Positions 17,376 to 26,000 of a stretch of DNA of 64,000 nucleotides are shown here, piece after piece. How positions within the stretch are numbered: position 1 is the stretch's first letter; each line of letters opens with the position of its first letter. Both the position numbers and the translations under genes were made by a program. Under the pieces are notes generated by a model. The model searched no databases. It saw nothing but the letters and a program-made list of their open reading frames with translations, and had not been told where the DNA came from. Origin of the DNA: VFJJ01 sp031362415 (GTDB lineage: Bacteria; Actinomycetota; Acidimicrobiia; IMCC26256; VFJJ01); NCBI GenBank assembly GCA_031362415.1, contig JANLSK010000312.1:62001-126000 (forward strand), given 5' to 3'.

Positions 17376-17646
17376 TCAACTGCCGGCTTCGAGGTGGGTA
17401 TCGAAATCGAGCTCTTCGAGTTCGGGCTCGAAGGCGTCGATGTCGCTCTCGTCGGAGGTGTCGTCTCGTATCGCTTCCTTGCCCATGGCTACGGAGACCA
17501 GGGTCGAGCAACCGCTCGACCCTGGTCCGATAGCGGGGGTCGCTCGGCCGCGACGGCACGATGGTCGTCGTCGCCAACGCGTCGAGATCAACGGGTTTCG
17601 ACCACCGCGGGACCGGGGCAGCAGCAGTCACCTCGTCGTCAGTCAT
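17376..17646 (-). pseudogene. Third gene of the AbiE operon, frameshifted
   Basis: Starting at ATG 17646 the frame reads MTDDEVTAAAPVPRWSKPVD and then RVERLLDPGL, after which coding character moves to another frame: MGKEAIRDDTSDESDIDAFE, then PELEELDFDTHLEAGS, stop at 17376-17378. One single-base change near 17495 would give an acidic protein of about 90 residues. It begins 42 bases after the AbiEii stop on the same strand, so it is transcriptionally linked to the toxin-antitoxin pair. Alternatively the acidic part could be a separate 36-codon gene starting at the internal ATG. Confidence 0.5.
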
Positions 17647-17688
17647 CGCCGCCCCAACCGCTGTCGGCGTGTCCTGTCATCGTGTCGG

Positions 17689-18570
17689 TCACGGGTTTGG
17701 GCCGAGTCGTTCGATGGCGGCGAGGAGCTCGTGTCGGTGGCCGGCGTGGCAAGCGGCCCATCTGGCCTCCTCGGCTGTGAGCCCGGTGAGGAACTGGTAG
17801 CGATCCCGGACCATCGCGATCCACCCTTCAATGTCGACCGGTTGGGTGAGGTAGCCGATGTCCTCGGCGGCGAACGCTCGCGGATCGCGCCCGGAGAGCA
17901 CGTCGGTGGCGGCGAGTGGTGGTTGGCCGCGTCCGTCGTCGACGACGTCGAAGTACACCTTGATCACCCACAACCGTCGGACGAGCGCTTCGTCGAGTGG
18001 TCGTTGCGAGAACCATGCGAGGTCGTACAGGTCACGGGCGAGTGATGTCCGCCGGTAGCGGGCGAGCTTCTCGGCGATGGCTTCGGAGATCGAGATCACC
18101 TGAGTCGCCGGAACCGTGATGTCGTAGCGGCTGTGGATCGGCAAGACGATCAGGGCCAATGGTTCGGCGGGCAGGATCAAGGCGCGCTTTGACACTTCGA
18201 TGCGGGCACCCAAATCGGCGCGACCGAACGGCGTGTCCACGACAAGATCAGCGCTGCGTCCGTTGGTGTCGAGTCCATCGATGCGGAACCCGAACCCGTC
18301 GATCTGCGCGTCGGCGAGGGTGGCCATCACCTCGACGGTGACGTCATCGTCGGGCGCGCAGAAGTCCAGATCGGTGGAGAACCGTCCCGCTGCCCCGGCA
18401 CGGAACTTACGAAGCGATGTCCCGCCTTTGAACACGAGCCCGCGTTGGAACAACCCGGCGTCGTGAAGCAGCGCCAAGGCGTGGTCCTGGGCGATGTCCA
18501 GGAGGGCTGGACCGCGTCCGCCGCGGCGGCCTTGGTAGTGGCGGGCCAGGTGCCCTTCGGTGATCCTCAC
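17689..18570 (-). CDS. abiEii: AbiEii/AbiGii-type nucleotidyltransferase toxin
   Basis: Toxin of a type IV-like AbiE abortive-infection system, 293 aa. Nucleotidyltransferase motifs are KGGTSLRKF (residues 48-56) and FSTDLDF (64-70), followed by the helical region AIAEKLARYRRTSLARDLYDLAW that is conserved in the family. Known homologues transfer nucleotides to RNA and stop growth during phage infection. The start overlaps the antitoxin stop by ATGA. Length is normal and no disruption is visible, in contrast to the surrounding broken genes. Confidence 0.9.
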   Translation of the reverse strand: MRITEGHLARHYQGRRGGRGPALLDIAQDHALALLHDAGLFQRGLVFKGGTSLRKFRAGAAGRFSTDLDFCAPDDDVTVEVMATLADAQIDGFGFRIDGLDTNGRSADLVVDTPFGRADLGARIEVSKRALILPAEPLALIVLPIHSRYDITVPATQVISISEAIAEKLARYRRTSLARDLYDLAWFSQRPLDEALVRRLWVIKVYFDVVDDGRGQPPLAATDVLSGRDPRAFAAEDIGYLTQPVDIEGWIAMVRDRYQFLTGLTAEEARWAACHAGHRHELLAAIERLGPNP

Positions 18571-19382
18571 GGCTGCAGCGCTTGCTGCCCGGCGACGAGG
18601 ACCGAGTCGATCACCTCGAAACGGGCGTCGAATCGGCCGGGCCGGTCCCGAGGCCCGAGATAGACCGGGCCACGTCCCGGCGGGGCCTGCTCGATCAACT
18701 CGATGCCGACATCAGCGCGGCCGCCGGTGGCGAACAGGTAACCGGCACGACGCCATCCCGCTCGGGAAGCGCCATCCAGACACGACCCCACCTTGGCCGC
18801 GTTGGCTTGACCGGCGGCGCGCGGGAGCCACTGCGCGACGTTGCGCCAATCGCCGTAGCCGTCCGGGCGGACAGCCATCCCCGCCAGCAACGCTTCGACT
18901 CGCCACACCGGCAACCCTTCCGCCTCCTGCACCGGGTCGCCGGGGAGGCGAAGGCCGATCACCCGCCAATCCCTCAGGGCCTTGGACACCCGATAGCCCG
19001 GGGGTACGGCCAGCACCTCCCGCTCCGGGATATGGCCGGCGAGGCCGAGCAGCACCGCTGCGGATTCCATCGCCAACACACCGGGGAACCTCGGATCGAC
19101 TGCCCGGGCTGCGCGCAGCTCGATGTGCCGATCGCCCGCCGAGTACCGGCCAGCGCGCGCCGCGGGGGCGAACTCCCACACGCCGCGAGTCCGCAACGGC
19201 AACAACCAGCCGAGACGACGCAACGCATAACCCAACGCGACGCCCGAGATCGACAACCCAGACGAACGGGCCAGTCCCTCGAGATTCGCGACCGTCACCA
19301 CCCGCGGCTGGTCCAGCTCCAGAGCCTCGACCACGCTCGCAAGCCGAGAAGGCACTGACCGACTCTCCGCTGCTGCTGTCAT
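18567..19382 (-). CDS. abiEi: AbiEi-type antitoxin, winged-helix transcriptional regulator
   Basis: Antitoxin of 271 aa encoded directly before the toxin. The N-terminal winged-helix-like region (LEGLARSSGLSISGVALGYA, LRRLGWLLPLRTRGVWEFAP) would bind the promoter and repress the operon; the C-terminal domain (about 90-270) is the AbiEi type (GDRHIELRAARAV, LPVWRVEALLAGM). ATG 19382 is chosen because GGAGG lies five bases upstream; a start at 19439 lacks one. The 4-base ATGA overlap with abiEii fits coupled synthesis. Confidence 0.85.
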   Translation of the reverse strand: MTAAAESRSVPSRLASVVEALELDQPRVVTVANLEGLARSSGLSISGVALGYALRRLGWLLPLRTRGVWEFAPAARAGRYSAGDRHIELRAARAVDPRFPGVLAMESAAVLLGLAGHIPEREVLAVPPGYRVSKALRDWRVIGLRLPGDPVQEAEGLPVWRVEALLAGMAVRPDGYGDWRNVAQWLPRAAGQANAAKVGSCLDGASRAGWRRAGYLFATGGRADVGIELIEQAPPGRGPVYLGPRDRPGRFDARFEVIDSVLVAGQQALQP

Positions 19383-19684
19383 CTGGACCTCCTTCGGGGA
19401 GAACTCTAACCAAGAAGGGGAGGAATCGACAGCGTTCACCTACAGCGGACTCCCGCGACCGGCCGACACTCGACGCGGTGCCACGACCGGCCCTCACCGG
19501 CGTCAAGCCCCTGACCGTCACGACGTTGGCATTACTACAGCCGGTTGGAACGCGGATCGGCTCTCGTCGGGAGCCCCAGTCGGGGCTTGACCCCGGGTCC
19601 GGTCGTGGTCATGGTGAATTGGCCTGGGCTTCTTGGAGGCTCGTTGGTTTGGTTTCTCGGGCTGGCCTGGCCTGCCCGGTGTGA
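19383..19684. other. Upstream region of abiE and right part of the island
   Basis: No gene seen. It contains the abiE promoter region and a stretch near 19560-19680 of unusual repeated GGCCTGG/GGCTTG words just before the truncated isomerase. This is the likely right boundary of the inserted segment. Confidence 0.4.
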
Positions 19685-19753
19685 TTCTGGCACACGTTCG
19701 CGAGGTGGGTTGCTCAACGATGCCACGTCGCCAACTTCGCCCGGGCCGGGCGC

Positions 19754-20185
19754 ATGGTCAACGACGCCGGGTTCCGGCTCGGTCTCGAGTTCCTGCCGAC
19801 GCTTGAGCTCGACACGATCGCCAAGACCCGTCAGCTCATCCACCAGACCGGCATCGACGCCGGTGTGGTCGTCGACACCTGGCACTTCTGCCACGGACCC
19901 GACGACTGGGCCGACCTCGAGGCCCTGCCGCTCGACGAGATCGCCTTCGTACAGTTCGACGATCATCCGGCACTCGAGTCGACTGACCTCACCTACGAGA
20001 TGATCCACCGCCGGGTGTTCCCGGGCGAGTGGGTGCTGCCCCTGCGACGCTTCGTCGACGCCTTGCAGGCCAAGGGTTTTGACGGCATCGTCAGCGTCGA
20101 GATCATCTCCGAGCCGCTGCGGGCCCTGGGCCATCGTGAGTTCGCCCGACGGGCCCACGACACGGCGGCGGCGTTCTGGCGTTGA
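19754..20185 (+). pseudogene. Sugar-phosphate isomerase/epimerase, N-terminally truncated
   Basis: The C-terminal half of a xylose-isomerase-like TIM barrel, 143 residues where about 270 are expected. Retained segments are LGLEFLPTLELDT, GVVVDTWHFCHGPDDW, AFVQFDDHPA and FDGIVSVEIISEPLRALGH, including likely metal ligands. In-frame family-like sequence continues upstream of ATG 19754 to about 19720 (ANFARAGRMVNDAG), then becomes unrelated and hits a stop at 19682. The 5' half has therefore been lost, most simply by insertion or deletion at the island edge. Confidence 0.75.
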
Positions 20186-20242
20186 CGTCCGTCCGTGAGC
20201 TCCAAGGCCGAGGCCGAGGCCGGGCGGGGGAGCTCCCGGGCG

Positions 20243-20382
20243 TCAGAGGAGCTCGGCGGCGGCGTCAAGGACCGGGAACACGCCATTGGCCTGGATGGAC
20301 AGCGTCGTCGGATCCCAGCCGGCCATCTCGGCCACGCGACGCAACTCGATCACCCGGGGAGGACGACGATCCCGACGCGCAT
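20243..20382 (-). pseudogene. Collapsed remnant of an LLM-type oxidoreductase gene
   Basis: ATG 20382 begins MRVGIVVLPG, which resembles the first strand of LLM flavin oxidoreductases, and meets a stop at once. One base out of frame the sequence reads RVIELRRVAEMAGWDP, then TTLSIQANGVFPVLDAAAEL, which resembles the C-terminus of the same family. Head and tail thus sit only about 20 bases apart with some 250 codons missing. Identification rests on short stretches and is tentative. Confidence 0.35.
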
Positions 20383-20408
20383 GGCCGGTGAACCTCTACG
20401 TTTCCGTC

Positions 20409-20891
20409 ATGGCTGACACCCGTCCCGAGCCCCACCTGCCCTCGCCGCCCACGAAACCCGTCCCCGAATCGGTGCACGACATCCTCGACGATCTGCCCAC
20501 GGGGTACCTCGCCACGCTGAGGCCCGACGGTCGCATCTCGGTGACGCCGATGGCGGTGATGTTCGACGGGACCCACGTGCGCCTGAGCACCATCACCGCC
20601 AGGAAGAAGCACCGCAACCTCCTCGCCGACGACCGGGCCACGGTGTGCGTCCCCCATCGCAACAACCCCAACCGCTACGTCGAGATCAGGGGACGGGCCG
20701 TGCTGAGCGACGACGCCGACCGCTCGTTCATCAACAGCATCGCCAAGAAGTACATGGACGTCGACACCTACCCGTTCGACAAGCCCCACTGGAAACGGGT
20801 GACCGTCACCATCGCCGCCGAGCACGTCTCGTCACCCGACATCCCCCTCGCCGACAACCCTCCCCAGGCCCCCGACCCGCAGCCGGCCTGA
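20409..20891 (+). CDS. PPOX-class F420-dependent oxidoreductase
   Basis: Split-barrel flavin/F420-binding protein of 160 aa. The family features GYLATLRPDGRISVTPM and VRLSTITARKKHRNLLADDR are clear. Members reduce small substrates with F420H2 or act as F420/FMN-binding proteins. ATG 20409 (MADTRPEPHLP) is used, since the longer open frame from 20286 lies over the LLM remnant. It is convergent with a methyltransferase gene. Confidence 0.87.
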   Translation: MADTRPEPHLPSPPTKPVPESVHDILDDLPTGYLATLRPDGRISVTPMAVMFDGTHVRLSTITARKKHRNLLADDRATVCVPHRNNPNRYVEIRGRAVLSDDADRSFINSIAKKYMDVDTYPFDKPHWKRVTVTIAAEHVSSPDIPLADNPPQAPDPQPA

Positions 20892-20919
20892 GCGCGGGGC
20901 GCCGGGCCGCAACGAGGGG

Positions 20920-21642
20920 TCAGACGACGCGGCCGATGGCGACGACCGACAGGCCGAAGGGCAGGGAGTGGGCGCGGAGCCAGCGCTGCTCGATGCGAGC
21001 CATCCGGGGCAGGATCCCGCCCAGGCCGCTCTCGGCCCGATCGAGATCGGAGGCGGTGCGTCCCCGTTCCAGCACCGCCTTGACGGCGGCCGGGGGCACC
21101 AGGAACGAGTACGCGCCGCTCGAGCGAACGACCTCGCAGCCGGCCTGCTCGAGCAGCCCGGCGAGGTCGCCGCGGGAAAACCGCCGTCCCGTATGGGTCA
21201 CCCGGTCGTGGGCTCGCCGGAGCGCCCGTACGCCGGGTTCCATCAGCGCCACCACCCCACCGGGGCGAACCACCCGGGCGAGCTCGCGCGCGGCCACGAC
21301 CGGGTCGGGAATGGATCGGTGACACAGCACGGTCACGCACAGCGCGGCGTCGAACACCCCGTCGACGAACGGCAGCCGTTGCACGTCAGCCGCCGCGAGA
21401 CCGCAGCCCGGATGGTGCTCGTCGAACAGCTCGAGCGCGAGCGGCTCGAAGTCGAGCGCCACGACCGATCCCCGCTCGGCCATCCAGGCCCCCGTGGCCC
21501 CGGTCCCCGCCCCGGCGTCGAGGAACCGCCCCCCCTCGGGAAGCTCCGGCCCGACGAGCGACCGGAGCAGGTCGCGGGTGGTGCCGTACCACCAGTGCGA
21601 CTCCTCCACCGCGGCCATGCGCCGGTACTCGTCACGCTCCAC
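20920..21642 (-). CDS. Class I SAM-dependent methyltransferase
   Basis: A 240-aa methyltransferase. Motif I is FLDAGAGTGATGAWM, followed by VVALDFEPLALEL, then DVQRLPFVDGVFDAALC and ELARVVRPGGVVALMEPG (motifs II-III). GTG 21642 is chosen, with GGAG six bases upstream; the frame is open much further upstream but that part is the shadow of the opposite gene. It is divergent from the mannosyltransferase and may modify a lipid or glycan precursor. The substrate is unknown. Confidence 0.87.
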   Translation of the reverse strand: MERDEYRRMAAVEESHWWYGTTRDLLRSLVGPELPEGGRFLDAGAGTGATGAWMAERGSVVALDFEPLALELFDEHHPGCGLAAADVQRLPFVDGVFDAALCVTVLCHRSIPDPVVAARELARVVRPGGVVALMEPGVRALRRAHDRVTHTGRRFSRGDLAGLLEQAGCEVVRSSGAYSFLVPPAAVKAVLERGRTASDLDRAESGLGGILPRMARIEQRWLRAHSLPFGLSVVAIGRVV

Positions 21643-21655
21643 GGAAGCTCCATCT

Positions 21656-21690
21656 CGGGGCCTGGTGTCGGGGCCTGGTGTCGGGGCTGC
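21656..21690. repeat. 13-bp tandem repeat in a divergent promoter gap
   Basis: Two perfect copies of CGGGGCCTGGTGT followed by a partial third (CGGGGCTG) lie between the methyltransferase and mannosyltransferase genes. Confidence 0.6.
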
Positions 21691-21768
21691 TGGCCCCCGC
21701 GAGAGGGGTCTCCCGCCTACGATCGGGACACGTTGTGCCAGCGGCCGTCGGATCCGGGGGGTGAGGTG

Positions 21769-23067
21769 ATGGCGAGCGAGCCTAGGGGGATCACCGCGCT
21801 CGACTCCGACATGTCCACACCCACAGCGACCGGAGACACGCCCACCGCCGACGAGCTTCCCGACGTCGCAGCAGGAAACGCGGTCGACCCTTCGATCTCC
21901 CCGACGGTACGCGAGTCGATCCGGGTCGCCTGGGTTCCGTGGCTGCTCTCGCGGATCGTGGTCGACGTCGCGATGATCGTCAGCATCTCGCACGTCTGGA
22001 GCAACTTCGAGCTCCGCTATCGCGGGTTCGTGATCTTCGATTTCGGCTGGTATCACCGCATCGCCGTCGACGGCTACGGCGCGCCCCCGGTGGGTGACGA
22101 GCAGACGCCGTGGCCCTTCTTTCCCCTGTATCCCGGCGTGTTGAAGCTGGGCCGGGCTGCGGGCTTCAACGACCAGATCGTCGCAGTGCTCGTCAACCAC
22201 GTCGTGCTGCTGCTCGCGCTCGCCGGGCTGCATCGCATCACCGCCCGCCTCGCCGGGTCCGACGCGGCCCGGTGGGCGGTGTGGGCCCTGGCCTGCTTCC
22301 CGGCCTCGTTCGTGTTCTCGATGGGCTACCCGTCGGCGATCTTCCTGTGCGCGTCGGTGTGGGCGTTCACGCTGGTCGACGAGCGCCGCTTCGCTGCGGC
22401 CGGCTGGTGTGCGGCCGTCGCAGCGCTCATCCGCCCCAACGGGTTCCTCGTGGCCGCCGTGATCGGTCTCGGACTCGTGGCCCGGCCGTGGTCGACGAGG
22501 TGGTCACGCACCGGCCGGGAAGCCACGACCACCCTTGGGACCACGAGCGGGACCACCAGTGTGGCCACGAGTGTGGCCACCCGAGTGACCCTCCGGTCGA
22601 CCGTCCGGCCGCTCGTGTTGACGGTCGCGCCCGCGGCCACGGGTGTCGTCGCCTGGCTCGCCTATCTCTGGCACCGCACCGACGATCCGTTCGTGTTCAT
22701 CTCGGCCAAAGGGGCGTGGGACGAGATCTCGATCGTGGAGGCGCTCACCAGGGCTTACGCCAAGTTCGTGGGGGCCCACCTCGTGCTGGGCGTCGCAGCC
22801 CTGGGTGTCGTGGCCGTCGCGGCACTCACCCGGCGGGGCCTGCCGTGGCCCTGGATCCTGTTCACGGCGGCGTACCTCCTTCCACCCTTCGCCGTCGGAC
22901 TCGTGGGGATGGGCCGCTACTCGAACGAATGCTTCGTCCCGTTCGTTGCCGCGGGTATCTTCATGGCCCGTTGGCGCAGACCTGTCGCGGTGGCCCTGCT
23001 CGTCTGTGGTAGCGCGCTCAGTGCTGTCTACGCTGTGCAGGTCGTCCGCTACCTGTGGACGCCCTGA
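21769..23067 (+). CDS. PIG-V-like integral membrane mannosyltransferase
   Basis: Polytopic membrane protein of 432 aa related to the GPI mannosyltransferase PIG-V family, which uses polyprenyl-phosphate sugars. The diagnostic lumenal segment FDFGWYHRIAVDGYG lies between the first two helices, and about ten hydrophobic segments follow (LLLALAGLHRITA, VVAVAALTRRGLPWPW). A Thr/Ser/Val-rich insert near residues 252-272, built from 12-base repeats at DNA level, interrupts the helices. GAGG lies close before ATG 21769. It heads a surface-glycan cluster. Confidence 0.8.
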   Translation: MASEPRGITALDSDMSTPTATGDTPTADELPDVAAGNAVDPSISPTVRESIRVAWVPWLLSRIVVDVAMIVSISHVWSNFELRYRGFVIFDFGWYHRIAVDGYGAPPVGDEQTPWPFFPLYPGVLKLGRAAGFNDQIVAVLVNHVVLLLALAGLHRITARLAGSDAARWAVWALACFPASFVFSMGYPSAIFLCASVWAFTLVDERRFAAAGWCAAVAALIRPNGFLVAAVIGLGLVARPWSTRWSRTGREATTTLGTTSGTTSVATSVATRVTLRSTVRPLVLTVAPAATGVVAWLAYLWHRTDDPFVFISAKGAWDEISIVEALTRAYAKFVGAHLVLGVAALGVVAVAALTRRGLPWPWILFTAAYLLPPFAVGLVGMGRYSNECFVPFVAAGIFMARWRRPVAVALLVCGSALSAVYAVQVVRYLWTP

Positions 23068-23136
23068 CCGTCGAGAGCCGACGGTGAGTGCGTCGTTCGA
23101 AGTTCGCTCGCACCGCTCGGCCCGGGGTGGATATCC

Positions 23137-24135
23137 ATGCTCGAACACGATCTCTCGGCGTTCTCAGGTACACGGTGCGTGGTCACCGGCGGCTTGGGGT
23201 TCATCGGTTCAAACCTGGCTCGCGCCTTGGCGCTGGCAGGCGCCGAGGTCGTCGTCGTCGACGCCCTCGTACCCCAGCACGGCGGAGACCATCGCAACCT
23301 CCAGGGGTGCGATGCCCTCATCGCCGTGGTGCTCTCCGACATCGGCGACGCCCAGGCGGTCGCTCCCGTCGTCGCTCGAGCCGAGTACGTGTTCAACGTC
23401 GCCGGCCAGGTGAGCCATCTCGCGTCGATGGAGGACCCGGTCCGCGACCTCGACCTGAACGCCCGATCGAACCTGGCCTTCCTCGAGACGATGCGCAAGG
23501 TCAACCCCGAGGCCGTGATCGTCCACACGTCCACCCGCCAGGTCTACGGCCGACCCCGGTATCTCCCCGTCGACGAAGAGCACCCCACCACCCCGGTCGA
23601 CGTCAACGGCATCAGCAAGCTCGCAGCCGAACAGGCTCACCTCATCTACGCCCGCACGCACGGCTTACGGACGTGCGCCCTTCGGCTCACCAACGTGTAC
23701 GGGCCCCGCCAACGGCTTCGGGGCGACGACAGCGGCTTCCTGCCGTCGTTCCTCCGGCGGGCCCTGCTCGACGAGCCCATCACGCTCTACGGAGACGGGC
23801 TCCAGTTTCGCGACTGCCTCCATGTCGACGACGTCGTCGCCGCCATGACGGCCGCGGCACTGTGCCCCGATGCGGCGGGCGAGGTGCTCAACCTGGGCCA
23901 TCCCGAGTATCCCTCGCTGCGCGACATCGCTGCGATCATCATCGAGGCCGCCGGATCCGGATCGCTCGTGACCGTCGACTGGCCTCCTGAACGAAAGCGC
24001 ATCGACATCGGGAGCTATCGCGGCGACGCGTCGAAGGCCAAGCGGCTCCTCGACTGGGTGCCCGTGGTGAACCTGGCCGACGGCATGGTCGACACCCTGT
24101 CGTACTACCGCCGCCACCTGTCGTGGTACCTGTGA
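23137..24135 (+). CDS. NAD-dependent epimerase/dehydratase with Asn at the Tyr position
   Basis: Extended SDR of 332 aa that would act on a nucleotide-sugar. The NAD motif is GGLGFIG (residues 18-24) and the catalytic Thr/Ser region is VHTSTRQVYG. The YxxxK position reads NGISK, so Asn157 replaces the usual Tyr with Lys161 kept. A related subgroup with NGINK-like motifs is known to me, so this may be lineage-specific and not a defect. Its stop overlaps the DegT gene start by GTGA. Confidence 0.85.
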   Translation: MLEHDLSAFSGTRCVVTGGLGFIGSNLARALALAGAEVVVVDALVPQHGGDHRNLQGCDALIAVVLSDIGDAQAVAPVVARAEYVFNVAGQVSHLASMEDPVRDLDLNARSNLAFLETMRKVNPEAVIVHTSTRQVYGRPRYLPVDEEHPTTPVDVNGISKLAAEQAHLIYARTHGLRTCALRLTNVYGPRQRLRGDDSGFLPSFLRRALLDEPITLYGDGLQFRDCLHVDDVVAAMTAAALCPDAAGEVLNLGHPEYPSLRDIAAIIIEAAGSGSLVTVDWPPERKRIDIGSYRGDASKAKRLLDWVPVVNLADGMVDTLSYYRRHLSWYL

Positions 24136-25232
24136 CGGGCAGCCGCAAACGGACCCCCGTCCCGTTCATCGACCTCACGAGGATCTCAGGAGCCGAGCGA
24201 TCGAACATCCATGGTGCCCTCGATCGGGTCCTGTCGTCGGGTCTGATGCTGTTGGGACCCGAGACGCTGGCGTTCGAGAACGAGCTCGCCGCCCATGTCG
24301 GGGCGGCCGGCGCCGTGGCCGTGTCGTCGGGCACCGAGGCGCTGCGCCTCACCATGGCCGGCCTGGGGATCGGTCCGGGCGACGAGGTGATCGTCCCGGC
24401 CATGACCGCCGTGCCCACCGCCGCTGCCGTGGCCGCCGTGGGAGCAATTCCGGTGCCCGCCGATGTCGACGCCGACACGGCCCTGCTCGATCCGGGTGCG
24501 GTCAAGGCGGTGATCGGTGCAGCAACCAAGGCGATCATTCCGGTGCACCTGTACGGCCGCCCGGCCGAGATTGCTCCGTTCCGGGAGCTCGGGATCGCCG
24601 TGATCGAGGACGCGGCTCAGGCCCATGGAGCCGTGAGCCCGCGATCGGGCTCGACCGCGGTCTGCTACAGCTTCTACCCCACCAAGAACCTCGGAGGCGT
24701 CGGCGACGGCGGAGCCGTGGTGACCGACGACCCGGACCTCACCCGCGAGATCCGCCTGCTCCGCGCCCACGGCGTGAGCGACGGCGGCCAGCCCTACGAT
24801 CACGTCCGCGTCGCGACCAACGCCCGAATGTCGGAGCTCGAGGCCGCCGTCCTCCGGGAGCGTCTGGTGGGGCTGGCCCACGAGAACGGGCGCAGGGGTG
24901 AGATCGCGGCTCGCTATCGGGCCGCTGCGCCGGCGCTGTGGTGGCCGCCGGGGCACGACCGCCACGTGAACCATCTCTGCGTTTTTCGCGTCACGGACGG
25001 ACGCAGGGACGAGTTCCGGCACGCCATGTCGCCGAGCTTCGCCACCGCGGTGCACTACCCCCGAGCCCTCACCGAACAGCCTGCCTACCGGCGATTCACG
25101 CGAGTCGCCTGTCCGAACGCCGAAGCCTGGGCGCGTGAGGTCGTGAGCCTGCCCTGCCACGGTGGCCTGCGCGACGACGAGGTCGACCGGGTGTGCGAGG
25201 CGCTCGCCGGCTGGGCCGCCGGAGCGGCGTGA
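24132..25232 (+). CDS. DegT/DnrJ/EryC1/StrS sugar aminotransferase
   Basis: PLP-dependent enzyme of 366 aa that aminates (or dehydrates) a keto-sugar nucleotide. Visible features are PFIDL at the start, VAVSSGTEALRL, the PLP-binding Asp160 in IEDAAQAHGA and the Schiff-base Lys185 in SFYPTKNLGGVGDGGAVV. GTG 24132 gives a GTGA overlap with the epimerase. The ending overlaps the start of the GT2 gene by one base, so the four genes form one operon for an amino-sugar-containing surface glycan. Confidence 0.9.
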   Translation: MTGSRKRTPVPFIDLTRISGAERSNIHGALDRVLSSGLMLLGPETLAFENELAAHVGAAGAVAVSSGTEALRLTMAGLGIGPGDEVIVPAMTAVPTAAAVAAVGAIPVPADVDADTALLDPGAVKAVIGAATKAIIPVHLYGRPAEIAPFRELGIAVIEDAAQAHGAVSPRSGSTAVCYSFYPTKNLGGVGDGGAVVTDDPDLTREIRLLRAHGVSDGGQPYDHVRVATNARMSELEAAVLRERLVGLAHENGRRGEIAARYRAAAPALWWPPGHDRHVNHLCVFRVTDGRRDEFRHAMSPSFATAVHYPRALTEQPAYRRFTRVACPNAEAWAREVVSLPCHGGLRDDEVDRVCEALAGWAAGAA

Positions 25233-25984
25233 TGTCGATGAATCCGGCGGTTCGATCGGTCACCGCGTTCTTTCCCTGCTTCAACGACGCGCCGAGCATC
25301 GGCGGCCTCGTGGAAGCGGTGCACGAGACGCTGAGCGGCCTGGTCGAGCGCTTCGACGTCGTCGTCGTCGACGATGGCTCCAGTGACGACTCGCTCGCGA
25401 TCCTCAGGGAGGTGGCGGGCCGGCTTCCCGACGTCCGCATCGTCGTCCATCCCCGAAACCGTGGCTACGGCGGAGCGCTCAAGTCAGGGTTCGCCGCAGC
25501 CCGACACGACTGGGTCTTCTACACCGACGGCGACGGCCAGTACGACCCTCGTGAGCTGAAGTCGCTCATCGAGGCCGCGGGCGACGACGTCGACGTGGTC
25601 CAGGGGTGGAAGCTCCGTCGGGGCGACGGGGCGATCAGGACCGTGATCGGCCGGATCTGGCATCGCACCGTGGCGATCCTGTTCGGCATCGGGGTGCGCG
25701 ACACCGACTGCGACTTCCGGCTGATCCGCCGCTCGGTGATCGAGCGCATCCCCCTGGAGGTCGACAGCGGCGTGTTCCCGGTGGAGCTCGTCACCCGTCT
25801 CCAGGCCACCGGAGCCCGGTTCGTCGAGCTCCCCGTCAGCCACTACCCGCGGGCGCATGGCCGGTCCCAGTTCTTCCGAGCCGGACGCATCGCGCGAACG
25901 CTGCGCGACCTCGCCGTGTTGTGGTGGAAGCTGGTGGTGCGCCACCAGCGGGCCCAGGTCCGTGGGGACAGCTCGGCCCCCTGA
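25232..25984 (+). CDS. Family 2 glycosyltransferase (dolichol-phosphate-mannose-synthase-like)
   Basis: A 250-aa GT2 enzyme. The GT-A fold shows FFPCFNDAPSI, VVVVDDGSSDDS, RNRGYGGALKSGFAAA and the metal-binding FYTDGDGQYDP. Such enzymes load a sugar onto a polyprenyl phosphate, the donor type used by the PIG-V-like mannosyltransferase upstream. No C-terminal membrane helices are visible. ATG 25232 shares one base with the previous stop. Confidence 0.88.
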   Translation: MSMNPAVRSVTAFFPCFNDAPSIGGLVEAVHETLSGLVERFDVVVVDDGSSDDSLAILREVAGRLPDVRIVVHPRNRGYGGALKSGFAAARHDWVFYTDGDGQYDPRELKSLIEAAGDDVDVVQGWKLRRGDGAIRTVIGRIWHRTVAILFGIGVRDTDCDFRLIRRSVIERIPLEVDSGVFPVELVTRLQATGARFVELPVSHYPRAHGRSQFFRAGRIARTLRDLAVLWWKLVVRHQRAQVRGDSSAP

Positions 25985-26000
25985 CGGCGGCGCGCCGGAC

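Noticed and set aside
22540..22590. Possible CRISPR-like repeats
   Set aside because: The units are contiguous 12-mers inside a coding frame, with no spacers.
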